From the NCBI GenBank assembly GCA_903813345.2, contig CAIIXF020000005.1, positions 1,610,001 to 1,674,000 on the forward strand: a DNA stretch of 64,000 nt, given 5' to 3'. The notes below the pieces were generated by a model, which saw only the letters and a list, made by a program, of their open reading frames with translations, ran no database searches and was not told the origin of the DNA. Source of the DNA: Owenia fusiformis (lineage: Eukaryota; Annelida; Polychaeta; Sabellida; Oweniidae). Positions within the stretch are counted from its first letter, which is position 1. Each line of letters opens with the position of its first letter. A program made the position numbers and the translations under genes. Positions 1-10,679 of the stretch are shown here, piece after piece.

Positions 1-252
1 CCTAGCTTTACTAATAAAAATTTTACAAGGGGGGTGCCCTTTTGACCCCCCCTTAGGTGTTCGTGTGACTATTTTTACCTTAGGGCTTCCAGGGTTAAGT
101 CTCTTGGAGTTGTTTGGGTAGTTTGTTCCATTCTGAGATAGCTGTAAAAATGCATGTTTTCTTTAATATCACAGATTTTTTAGAGGGCAAGACAAATTCA
201 GTTGGATTTCTCAAATAGAGCTGCCTTGTAGTAGAGTTGGTCAATGCGTTTT

Positions 253-1120
253 TATGTCCCCACCACATAGTGTGGGGCCATATTGTCGGCCTAGGCGTGT
301 CCGTCTGTCCATCTGTCTGTCCGTCTGTCTGTCCGTCCGTACGTCCGGCAGTTTTCTCCAAAACCGCTACAGATATCACCTTCAAATTTTCAGGGATAAC
401 TTATGAGTGCATACAGATGTGGATGAAAAAAAATTAACTCGATACCTACTTCCTGTCGGCCATTTTGAAGTTAAATGCTAAAATCCTTGTCTGCAAACTT
501 TAAGAAAAACGGCTTCACAGTTGCCTTTAAAACTTGAACATCTTGTTCAGCTCACTTCATTCTAGATCTGATTAGGTTTTGGACCTGTTAGCTCAGTCAT
601 GTCAGCCATTTTGAATGTTTTAAGAAAAGTTAGCGCCCGATAATACTTTGTATCATATTGAATGGTGTTTTTCAGTTTTCATACTTTAACTTTTTAGTAG
701 CTTTATAAATAATTTCAGGTGTACTTTGTTGTAAAAGCTTATGTTATTGTTAACAGTAGTTATATGTGATAATTTTGTAAAAAGATTTCAGCAAAAACTC
801 ATAATCACTTTTTTATTGTCGGCCATTTTGGATTTTTCCGTCCTAAAATCTTGTCTGTAAAGTCTTGTCTACGTGTTTTCAGGTGAACCGTTTGGTAGAT
901 CGATTTCAAATTTTCAGGGATGATTCTTAGTATGAGAATCTAGATCTGATTAGTTTTTTGGCATTCTGGGTAAATGTCAAGGCAGCCATTTTGGATTTTC
1001 CGTCTTAAAATCTTGCCTGTAAAGTCTTGTCTACGCGTTTTTTAGGTGAACCATTTGGTAGATCAATTTCAAATTTTCAGGGATGATTCTTAGTATGAAA
1101 ATCTAGAACTGATTAGTTTT
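253..1120 (+). repeat. dispersed repeat with internal tandem units
   Basis: Opens with a short inverted pair (CCCCACCACA / TGTGGGG), then a CTGT/CCGT-rich simple repeat at about 298-345, then several loosely tandem units each containing 'GCCATTTTG' and 'TTTTCAGGGAT'. The last two units (from 822 and 985) are clear 163-bp tandem copies. A shorter diverged copy of the head lies at 9806-9990, and similar 'gccattttag' units occur at 19380-19600. No coding potential beyond low-complexity translation. Non-autonomous dispersed repeat; class unknown. Confidence 0.65.
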
Positions 1121-1166
1121 TATCGCACTTTGAAAAAGTGCTATATTGTCGTCGTCTTGTGCTGTT

Positions 1167-1185
1167 GGGCGGGCGGGCGGGCGGG
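1167..1185 (+). other. GGGC tandem run, G-quadruplex candidate
   Basis: Five consecutive GGG runs separated by single C bases. It lies just beyond the truncated 3' end of the LINE remnant, next to a small hairpin (CACTTT...AAGTG, about 1126-1141). Fits the standard four-run G-quadruplex pattern; folding is inferred. Confidence 0.6.
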
Positions 1186-1194
1186 ACATAAACC

Positions 1195-2722
1195 AAATCT
1201 TGTAATTTGGAAATATCTGCACATCCATAGAGGATGTCGCAGAAATCAAAATGTGGTACGATAAAAGATTTGAACATAAGATTTAGATGGTTTCCACTAA
1301 GTTTTTTACTTAATGCTTTAAGTGGATTTAAAACTTATCAATTTTCTTTGCAAGATGGGTAATGTGGAAATTGAAAGATAATTTAGAGTCAAAGATAAAG
1401 CCAAGGTGTTTATGTGAAACACACCTAGGTATGGATTTGTTTATAGAATTTAGATCAGATTGGAAGGTGTTTATACATTCAGGCATATTATCATGGCTGA
1501 AGGGCTGATAAAGAGAAGTGTCATCTGCATACAGGAAACACTTGCTTAAAATGTCATCAGGTAAATCGTTTATGTAAACTAAAAATAGCAAAGGTCCTAA
1601 GATGGACCCCTGGGGAACCCCCGAATTGATATAGTCGCTGGCTGACCATGGAGATTCATGTCCGTCAATAAGCACTCTTAATTTTTCAATTGGTAAGATA
1701 AGATTCAATAAGTAGCATTATATTTGGACCAAAACCGTATGCATGTAGCTTCTTAAGTAAAAGCTTATGGGGTAAAGTATCGAAGGCGGCCGATATATCA
1801 AGAAAGACTGCACGAACATCATTACCATTATCCATATTAGAAGTTAAAAAATCAAGAATACTTAGTAGTTGGTGTTGTGTACTGTGACCTGGGAGAAATC
1901 CACTTTGAAAATTAAATAGAAGATTGTTTGTTAGCAAATGGTCAAACATCCTTTTAAAAATAACTCTCTCAGCTACCTTTGAAAGGCAGCTTAATTAAGT
2001 TATTGGACGGTAATTAGAAACAAGATTTTTGTCACTTTTTTTATGGCATGGGATAATATTCCCTAGTTTCCAGGAATTAGGAAATTTTCTCATTTCAAAC
2101 ATCTTATTGAGAAATTTTGAAAATAATTTTGATAAAGATGGAGCTGCTTACTTGAGCATTTTATTACTTAGTTTGTCAAGACCTAAAGCTTTGCTAACAT
2201 CGAGTGATATAAGAATTTCATAAATCTCTCTGTCATTTGTTGAAAGGATGTTTAAAAAAGAATCAGTTCTAAGGTCAAATTGAACACAGAAAATTCTACG
2301 GAAATATGGCAGTTCCTTCACTGTACCAATAAATGAAGTACAGACTAGAGTGCTGTGGTCAGTATTTCCGATTGGAGGTGTAACATTTGAAGAGGATATA
2401 AGATTTGGTTGATTAGCAATAAGAAGATCAATGCAGGATTGGCTTCTATTTGTGACACGAGTTGGTTGGTCAATTAACTGTGAAAGACCCAGACTTTGAA
2501 GATGGTTATTAAGCTCATTTCCAGTAAAGTTTTCATTGTCAGCGTCCCACCAAATTTTGTTGCGAGCATTAAAATCCCCATTAATGACAAGCAGGTCAGC
2601 ATTGGCATTAGTCAAAATGTTGGAGCAGGTATCATAAAATCTTTTAAAATATGCTTTAGACTGTTTAGAATCTTGGGAAGGGGAATGGTAAAAAACTCCA
2701 TATATAATGCTCAATAGTCTCT
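1195..2722 (-). pseudogene. non-LTR retrotransposon (CR1/Jockey-like) endonuclease-reverse transcriptase remnant
   Basis: Read on the minus strand from about 2722. First comes the C-terminal part of an apurinic-type endonuclease: 'LLVINGDFNARN', 'TRVTNRSQSCIDLLI' and 'NTDHSTLV'. The reading frame then passes directly into reverse transcriptase block 1 ('SLDVSKALGLDKLSNKML'), followed by 'FPNSWKLGNIIPCHKKSD', 'NYRPIT', 'FQSGFLPGHST', 'VFLDISAAFDTLPHKLLL', 'GVPQGSILGPLLFLVYIND' and the catalytic 'YADD' box. After that come 'SHKHLGFIFDSKLSF' and 'FIVPHFDFCDILYG' (about 1210-1260). The endonuclease N-terminus is missing, the endonuclease-RT linker is deleted, and a further block is lost between 'NSINKSI' and 'SHKHLG'. 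Several frame changes and stops (for instance inside NYRPIT...LSCLSK and after 'KIDKF') break it. Dead element; catalytic motifs remain legible. Clade between CR1 and Jockey types not settled. Confidence 0.93.
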
Positions 2723-3159
2723 GAGATCTCTACAGTATGTCTTAAAATTGGGACTACTTTATAAATGTTGAAGCACTGGGTTGTATTTTAGTTTTATATC
2801 CAGTCAACCTTCCAATAGCAATAAAATGTTATGCCTGGCTACATTGTCATTTGCATTCTGCCTTTTGTTATTTAGTTATGCACCATTTGATACCAATAAT
2901 TACTATTATTTGAGGCAGCCTGCCCCTGTTCCAATGTCATTCTGCTTGTGATGTCAAGTTATCACAATATTTGTATAAGGAATCACTATGTGAACTTAAT
3001 GAATGGTGCCATTTTCACAATTGCAGTGTTAAAGACCACATGTGTCAATGACCTCGACATCCTCATTTTCCTTGCCTTATATTTATGGCATTTCATCAAC
3101 AGATTGACTATTTGTTTGCTAATTAAGCTTTCATTCTGTTGCCTTCACCAGGAAAGATT
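2723..3159. other. non-coding stretch
   Basis: AT-rich sequence between the LINE remnant and duplicated block A. No motif, repeat or convincing exon recognised. Confidence 0.5.
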
Positions 3160-3699
3160 GAAATTACAGATTCCAATCAAATCACTGATCTATATTGTAA
3201 TCTTCTAATTACATTATATGCTTCTTGTCAGCAGCTCTCTTAAGCCATGTCCTCAATCGTCCAATTGATTGGGTCAAAAGAGAAAGCATTGAAGTACTTA
3301 CAATCAAGCCTTAATGAGACCTTATCGAATCAGCAGGTATTATTGGCTTTTCTGACATGCTAAAATGCACCGTTATCTATGGACCTAAAAATCCTAAAGG
3401 CCATTGCATCTTAAGAGATTAACCTACACTAATACAAGTAATAGAATTACTGTTTGTAAATGTCTGTAAAGATTGTAAATTGTTGACCACTAGAGTAACT
3501 GCCAAATTGAATAGTTTCACCATAAGTAAAATACATTAGATTGTAGAACTATTGAATCTTCTATTTCTTTTTTATTACATGTTTGGTCATGCATTTCCCA
3601 ATCTTATCAAAATAATTACCATAAGCACAAAGTTTAGTTTTTAACATACATCTGAATGGTTTTGCCAATTTTTTCAGTTCAGCCACTGCAACTTAACTG

Positions 3700-3965
3700 C
3701 AGGTGTCTGTTACAGCCAAGGTCATAAATGAATTCAAATCCACCACACTGACATATACTCAACCAATCAGCAAGCAGAAAGGAAAAAGTTTCAATAATCT
3801 TTTAATGTGGATACTTGCCTGATTATGTCATCAAAGGTAATTGCCATATAGAAAAACATTCTTCCGACGTGACTGGTTGCCTTGTTGATTCAAGAGGTGT
3901 ATCTTAAAGAGTGTAGACGAAGCTAACTCAATTTAGAAACCAAGTCAAATAAATGTTGAGGGTAC
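3700..3965 (+). repeat. CCAAT-bearing dispersed repeat, copy 1
   Basis: Shares an ordered series of words with 34985-35280 and, more weakly, 28060-28205: 'CTCAACCAATCAGC', a run resembling 'ATGACCACATAGAAA', 'GACGAAGCT', and 'AAGTCAAA..AATG'. It lies within duplicated block A, but a counterpart in block B was not clearly found, so it may be a later insertion. Function unknown; a CCAAT box followed by conserved words could be an embedded promoter. Confidence 0.55.
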
Positions 3966-4005
3966 AAAATAAATTATATATGAATTTTTCTGTGGGATAG
4001 TTAGT

Positions 4006-4458
4006 GTCACTCTTATTGGTAAACTAAATAGTCATTTGAGAATGTCACTCTTATTGGTAAACTAAATAGTCATTTGAGAATGTCACTCTTATTGGTAAAC
4101 TAAATGGTCATTTGAGAATGTCACTCTTATTGGTAAACTAAATGGTCATTTGAGAATGTCACTCTTATTGGTAAACTAAATGGTCATTTGAGAATGTCAC
4201 TCTTATTGGTAAACTAAATGGTCATTTGAGAATGTCACTCTTATTGGTAAACTAAATGGTCATTTGAGAATGTCACTCTTATTGGTAAACTAAATGGTCA
4301 TTTGAGAATGTCACTCTTATTGGTAAACTAAATGGTCATTTGAGAATGTCACTCTTATTGATCAACTAAATAGTCATTTGAGAATGTCACTCTTATTGAT
4401 CAACTAAACAGTCATTTGAGAATGTCACTCTTATTGGTAAACTAAATAGTCATTTGAG
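4006..4458 (+). repeat. 38-bp minisatellite, 12 units
   Basis: Twelve head-to-tail units of 38 bp beginning GTCACTCTTATTGG; eleven complete and the last lacks its final three bases (11 x 38 + 35 = 453). Units are nearly identical, with small variants (AAATAG or AAATGG; TTGATCAACT instead of TTGGTAAACT in two adjacent units), indicating recent homogenisation. No spacers between units. Not evident at the corresponding place in copy B. Confidence 0.97.
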
Positions 4459-4960
4459 TCAGGTATCTGTTGCTCTGGTTGTAGACCAATTGCAAAGAAC
4501 AGTGTGAATGAGTATGAAAATATCCTTTGGGTATACGTATTGAAGGATACTGTACAATGTATAACGTATCTGATAGTAGTGAGGTGACCTATGGACTTGA
4601 TATTGACTGTCAGATTCCTTTCTTGGTCCCTAGATTCAGCTAGTTGTTTTGTCTTGAAAGAAAGAAATTGACTTTAGGGCTTCTAACGATACATGGAAAT
4701 CATGTTTCGTATCCTATTTCATGGAACAAATCATGAAACTGTTTGACATATACTATATTATATTTCAAGCAATTTTTAGTGTTAAAATCCAATATATTCT
4801 TAAGAACAATGAGTCTCCTTGAAGGACTAATGTAGCTTATATTCCCTTGAGTGGGAGATGATATTACAATGATCATAGTTTAATCCGGAATGACTGGTCA
4901 GTGAGCAATGAAGAATATAGTCATGGAGGTGTGTGTCCTAATTGTATGGATATTACAGGA

Positions 4961-5056
4961 ATTCAAGCAGTGGATTTAGATTCAAAACCAAAATGAATGT
5001 AGTGGAATTAAATTAGCAAGAGCGGAATGATGTGAGATTTAATTACTTGAAATTAA
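4961..5056 (+). promoter_or_regulatory. conserved non-coding core, copy A (candidate enhancer)
   Basis: The best-preserved stretch of the duplicated block; its partner is 13906-14009. Both contain 'TTCAAGCAGTGGATTTAGAT', 'GGAATTAAATTAGCAAGAGC' and 'GAGATTTAATTACTTGAAAT', nearly unchanged while flanking DNA has diverged. The TAATTA and AATTAA words are homeodomain-type cores. There is no open frame shared by both copies. Selective constraint is inferred from the contrast with the flanks. Confidence 0.5.
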
Positions 5057-5261
5057 AGGAGAGACTTAACAGACAAATCACAATGAACAATGAGCCTTAA
5101 CTAAAGCTAGATCCAGGAAATTACTTCAGCTTCAATAGCCATCTAATGCATTGAAATTGGTGAAGTTCTGTCTTATGCCTTTTCTTTCTCATATTTGATA
5201 TAACATCTTTCTTCTTGAAAAGTTCTCACTGGAGATTTAGTTGATGTGGCTTACTATGGAT

Positions 5262-6160
5262 ATTGATTGTTTATGCTATTGAACCATGAGGTCTAATGTC
5301 ACCACTCATCACATATATGTTGTCGATTGATTGTATAAGTTATTGAACCACCAGGTCCATGTCACCACTCATCAAATAGATGTTGTTGATTGATTGTATA
5401 AGTTATTGAACCATCAGGTCCATGTCACCACTCATCAAATAGATGTTGTTGATTGATTGTATATATAAGTTATTGAACCATCAGGTCCATGTCACCACTC
5501 ATCAAATAGATGTTGTTGATTGATTGTATAAGTTATTGAACCATCAGGTCCATGTCACCACTCATCAAATAGATGTTGTTGATTGATTGTATATATAAGT
5601 TATTGAACCATCAGGTCCATGTCACCACTCATCAAATAGATGTTGTTGATTGATTGTATATATAAGTTATTGAACCATCAGGTCTATGTCACCAATCATC
5701 ATACAGATGTTGTCGATTGATTGTATAAGTTATTGAACCACCAGGTCCATGTCACCACTCATCAAATAGATGTTGTTGATTGATTGTATAAGTTATTGAA
5801 CCATCAGGTCCATGTCACCACTCATCAAATAGATGTTGTTGATTGATTGTATATATAAGTTATTGAACCATCAGGTCTATGTCACCAATCATCATACAGA
5901 TGTTGTCAATTGATTGTATAAGTTATTGAACCATCAGGTCCATGTCACCACTCATCAAATAGATGTTGTTGATTGATTGTATATATAAGTTATTGAACCA
6001 TCAGGTCTATATCACCAATCATCATACAGATGTTGTCAATTGATTGTATAAGTTATTGAACCATCAGGTCTATGTCACCAATCATCATACAGATGTTGTT
6101 GATTGATTGTATAAGTAATTGAACCATCAGGTCCATGTCACCAATCATCACACAGATGAT
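5262..6160 (+). repeat. 63/67-bp minisatellite, 14 units
   Basis: Fourteen tandem units, each with one GAACCA word (from 5281 to about 6121), followed by 'GGTCCATGTCACCACTCATC' or close variants. Unit length is 63 bp, or 67 bp when GTATAAG is replaced by GTATATATAAG. A second variant with 'CCAATCATCATACAGATG' recurs. The first unit is the most diverged and aligns to single-copy sequence in duplicated block B near 14245-14300, so the array expanded after the duplication, in copy A only. Confidence 0.95.
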
Positions 6161-8689
6161 GTTTACTCTGTTTTAATCGAAACATACCTCCATTGTGGAG
6201 CAAAGATTGATGGTTCTTTTACAGTTCACTAGTTTATATTCTTAAAAGGATAATGAGGTTTATACAGAACTATATTGTGAGCTACTTGGACAAACAGCCT
6301 TCCTGTAGTGAGCAATGATGAGTTAACATCCCATTAAATGCAAATGTAACATGTTTATGACTTTAAAAGCTGCAGAGGTACTTGATGGAGCAGAAATAAC
6401 TTACAATTCTGCATGTTTATTGCCATAAGACTCTTATACCATCATTCCCAGTTAGCTCAAGATGTTGCAGTTATACATGTAGCCTTTCAGTTAATAGCTC
6501 ACCTGCATCTCTATGTGTGGGTTTCTTGGATGTCTATATTATGGTAAAGGCTTTCAGTTGTACATTTATCTTCCAGGACATAATTTTGCACCTATGCGTG
6601 AATAGAGATGGTGTCTTAAACAAGTGTATCAGATACTTCAATATCAATTAAGCTATCATCAAGTTATCAACTTAGTGTCCAAATGAGTCGACCCACTTAT
6701 CAAGATGTGTGCCACTTATTAGTGTTGTTTCCATTAGAACATACTATCAAGGGTATAAATGCGGAGCTTCAGCAGTATCTTTACATTTTGAAAAGAAGGT
6801 CGTAGAGCTGATATTGACATTTTTAGGTTAATAATAAATCAGACACATCTGGGTGGCTTTTGTGTTTTAGCCAATAGATAACAGTGCTATGTTGAATCCT
6901 GATGTGCCACTTCCATGAAATATTTAACCTAATTTAAACACTATTAATATAATTAAGTACAAGAACAAGACCTTCATCTATATTCTGTAGTAATTTAACT
7001 GAACAGTGTAATTTTAGGAACGTTCTAGTTTTCTGATTTCGTTTATGATTTTTATTGATTTGTTCAAGTAAGTAGGAATCTCCCTAAATGGATCAGTGGC
7101 ATTTTCCCACGTAACACTTCTTTCCCAGAGGGCTGGGAATTTACATTGTCAAGTGTGTCGCTAACAAGTACATCATTGAGTCAAGCATTAGTCTGACCAG
7201 TAAATGAACCAAGGTCCAAGGAGCATGTGTCTGGCACACTACACCTGATTGTTAACCCTCTCTGCCCCAGTCTGGCTCAGAAACATAGACTCTGACTTAA
7301 TCAGCTTCACTCCCATCCATTAAGCTTTAGACTTACAGTTTTAGTACATGGATAAGCACAGTCTCCACCTTTCTTTCTCTAAGAGTGTCAAGCTCATGCT
7401 AAGAGAAAACCACAAGGCCAAGGTCAACTTGATGTCTTCCTGTTAGACCCTGTTCGACAATGCATAGTGAAGTATAATTGGAGATCATGTGGTAGGAAAT
7501 AGAAATCAATACATTAAGGAGAAATACCAAGAAGATATCTGTCTCAATGTGACAGATCAACTCATTTGTTATATCTTTTGTTGGATGGCCATGAGATATA
7601 CACTTTCCAATCAGCTCAGTGTCTGACCTTACATGATTAATCACTTGAATTGGACTCCAAAGATTAACCTTGTCTAACAACCTTCAATAGATCATCTTTG
7701 ACATGTTAATGGTAGTTGGAACTAGACCTTCAAGTCATGTCATATTATTTGCTCATTTGCCCCTAAGAGATGCAATTAACCTTGCATTACAAAACAATGA
7801 TCCTGCTGGAGGCCTTGTCAAATACGTTCATAAAGCTGTTCCTACGAAGCCATACAAGTTGTAAAAAGTTCCTTATAATATAGCTGTGATTGATGAATAA
7901 GGACTTGTTAACTTAAGTATAAAATAAATAAAAATGTATTTTATGAAGAAAACACCATTTGATTACCAATTAAGGCATATGCACTTTCAGTTAATGTGAT
8001 AAGTTAAAGTGGGGCTATGGAAACCTCACTATGATTATTGTTTTCTATGTACATGGACTCTGCCTTTATTATATTGTATTTTGTGATTGTATTGCTATGA
8101 TATATTATCCCTGCATTCCAATAATGTTACATCCAGTGTTAAAAACAGATAAAACCGGGTGAACCAGAGGAGACATTTGGGTGAACAACAAGCAACAATA
8201 TTATTTCAAAAATATAGTCTCAATTGGTATAGTGTATTTCTAAGACTTGGTTTATTGAAGTTGACTTCAATTATCAGTATTTGACCCATTAAGAGTATCA
8301 GTTCATTATTATATTATGTGTATATGTACGTGTTGATTGATGAAATAAGTTGCATCCACATGTTTATTTCCAGAATTATTGAATAATTGAACTAAATAAT
8401 TACATTTTCGATTTATAGGTCATCATGCCCTAAATATTGAATATAATGTCATGATGAAAAACCGGGATTATTTTCCACATTTATATAGAATTAATGGAAA
8501 AAGCGAATAGATACTGCATCTTTTGTTCTTTGGAGTTAGAGACTTAAAATAAATTGAGTTAATGTGCCAAATCAACTGTCTGTTAAAACCAGAATGAAAT
8601 GTTTAAAACTTTTTTTTAATTTCAGGTAAGTACAACAAGGAAAATATTAAGCAGCCATAATGCAAAAGAGTTTAATCAGGTGAGTATAG

Positions 8690-9167
8690 ATGAAGGAATT
8701 ACAAAAGATGAATTTCAAAAGATGGTTGGCCATAAACAAGAGTTTCAAACCTGATGGAAGAAATACAGTTCTTCTTATTCCTTTAAATTACTGTGTTAAT
8801 TAATGCGAAACATGCAATATTATAGAAAATGAAGAACACTATCTCCTTCACTGTACGAAATATAATAAACAAAGAAGTATAATGTTGTCTAAAATGAAAA
8901 TGCCAGTACAAGAAAATCCATTTATTTATTTGATGTCTGGTAAAGATCAAAACTGTATAAATGTAGCAAAATATATATTTACATCCAGTACCAATAGCTA
9001 TATCTCTAGTGCACCAATGCATCATCATCGTTAATAGTAATATTAATAGTTATGTAGTTTTTTACATGTAAATGTCTTTTTTTCCTTCCTTTATAATTGT
9101 TATAATTTTTGTACATGTACTTGACCCCAAGGGGTGTGGATGTACTTAAAGAATAAATAAATAAATG
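8690..9167 (+). pseudogene. 3' end of a LINE (ORF2 C-terminus plus tail)
   Basis: The plus-strand frame near 8806 reads CETC-(x5)-ENEEHYLLHC followed by TKYNKQR. This C-x2-C...H-x4-C arrangement is typical of the C-terminal zinc knuckle of CR1/L2-like LINE ORF2 proteins. A stop codon sits directly before CETC, so this copy is dead. Downstream is a non-coding tail with 'GACCCCAAGGGGTGTGGATG' and an ATAAATAAATAAAT 3' terminus at about 9153-9167, as expected for a 5'-truncated insertion. It interrupts block A and has no counterpart in block B. Confidence 0.8.
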
Positions 9168-9805
9168 TGTTTATTGGCATTATTATGCTGCCTTTAGACA
9201 TGTGGTACAGTGTCTTTAATCAAGTACCAAATGCTGAACTTGTGATCATGAATCTATTTCCACTTAAAGATATATCGCACCAGGTTTCACTAAACCCTGC
9301 TTTAGTTAATTGTGGACTATAACTGAAAATGCTTTATAGTTCTTCAAAATGTCCCGTTAAAAGTATAAAAAAGTATGTACATCAAGAGTTATGCCTGTCC
9401 CTTGTCCTTCCTTAGGTGCCATTATGAGTTTATTACCCAATTACACTAGTAAATGAGTTCATTAGGGGTCTGGGATTTGTTCTTGAATACAGTCACTTCT
9501 CTTGCTTAAGTAAACTAATGAACCATAATCAACCAATTTTATGTGCATTTGGATTTGATGTGTTGTTTTCAATACCGCTGTTCTTTATGGAGCGCCTTCA
9601 TTCTTTGAAATAAAGACATGAATGAAATATAAAATTCAAGAAATGCCTGGGTCTGGAGCTCCCATTTAAGAGCAATTTTTAGTTATGAAAAAGTCTAATA
9701 TCGCATTTACATGTGTTTCATTCATTTATATGATCTCCTAAAGGATACATGAACAGACGGATGATACGGGTAGTTCTAGGATGCCCCAAGCCTTAAACCT
9801 TACTA

Positions 9806-9990
9806 TTATGTCCCCAACATATAGTGTGGGGCAATATTGTTGCCCTAGGTCCATCTGTTCATCTGCTCCATTCCATGTTTTTGTTAAGAAACCTTTAGAA
9901 TTCATTCTCCAATTAATTTCATCAGTGGACTTTTTGTCTAATTTGTTTAGTTACGTCAAAGTGCAATTTTAGCAATTGACAGTCGGGTAC
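9806..9990 (+). repeat. short copy of the 253-1120 dispersed repeat
   Basis: Begins with 'TATGTCCCCAACATATAGTG' and continues with GGGGCAATATTGTTGCCCTAGG, parallel to the head of the 253-1120 element. The match fades after about 60-180 bp. Confidence 0.65.
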
Positions 9991-10285
9991 GACAGGAAGC
10001 TGTCAACTTTCTTTTTCAAGCTGATTTAACTATAAGCCCATGTGGGACACATTGCATTTATCCAGATGCCTCGTGTTGACACACAGACTATATCCATGGG
10101 GATGTTCATTTGTATTCAGCAGTGACTCTGAATCCACAAGGCACGCTGAATTGGTCAATTTATGAGCGAGACGGAATGATTTTTAACAACCAAAAGAGAC
10201 AGGTACTTTGGAATTTTATCTGTATAGTAAAAGTACTATTTCCTAGTATGAAACGAGTTATTTTTGACCATGTGTATTTTACGAC

Positions 10286-10679
10286 CAAGTAAAGTTCCCA
10301 AATTAAAAAGTACTAAGCCGACTCTCTGAAAAATAATGGATTAGGACCCTACCTCAACACATTTTATTTTTTCTTGAATGAAGGCTTTTTGTCATATTTC
10401 TATGAATCAAAAGTTATTTCTTCAAATTAATGGAAATGTTATTTTCGATAGATAATCCATGCAGGCCATATGATCAACCTAATTTTGGTGACCAATATTT
10501 GACATGCAGCACCATTCTTCCTTTGAAGAAGACTTAACTTTTTGTTCTTGAATTTATTCATGCAAAAATTGAGAAAAATGTTTTTTCTAGAAAATTTATG
10601 GAAGTGTTGAGGTGGAGTCTCAATCCATTGCTTTTTATATTCGGTTTGATCCTCTAATAATGCTAGGGACTTTACTTTG
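10286..10679. mobile_element. non-autonomous inverted-repeat (MITE-like) element
   Basis: About 100 bp at each end are imperfect inverted copies. The left end reads CAAGTAAAGTTCCC...AATGGATTAGGACCCTACC, and the right end read in reverse is CAAAGTAAAGTCCCTAG...AATGGATTGAGACTCCACC. The shared 'CCTCAACAC' word lies at the inner part of both arms. The middle ~150 bp is unique. No transposase. Target duplication not certain. Confidence 0.65.

Larger units (their letters stand above)
3160..9515 (+). repeat. segmental duplication, copy A
   Basis: Collinear with copy B at 12890-19260, offset about 9-10 kb. Matching blocks read by eye: 3196-3300 with 12945-13060; 4630-4700 with 13665-13740; 4795-5240 with 13760-14200; 5262-5320 with 14245-14300; 6900-7010 with 17195-17290; 7610-7925 with 17850-18140; 7990-8030 with 18195-18240; 9400-9515 with 19150-19260. 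Order and orientation are kept. Best blocks look about 75-90% identical, with unrelated insertions between. Copy A alone has two minisatellites and a LINE 3' end. No coding exon recognised, so the duplicated content is non-coding. Confidence 0.85.

Noticed and set aside
95-385. 96-codon minus-strand open frame with GQTDGQTDGQTD
   Set aside because: It is the translation of a CTGT/CCGT simple repeat inside a dispersed element, not a protein.
4006-6160. Regularly repeated units resembling a CRISPR array
   Set aside because: Units are directly head to tail without unique spacers, there are no cas genes and the DNA is eukaryotic; these are minisatellites.
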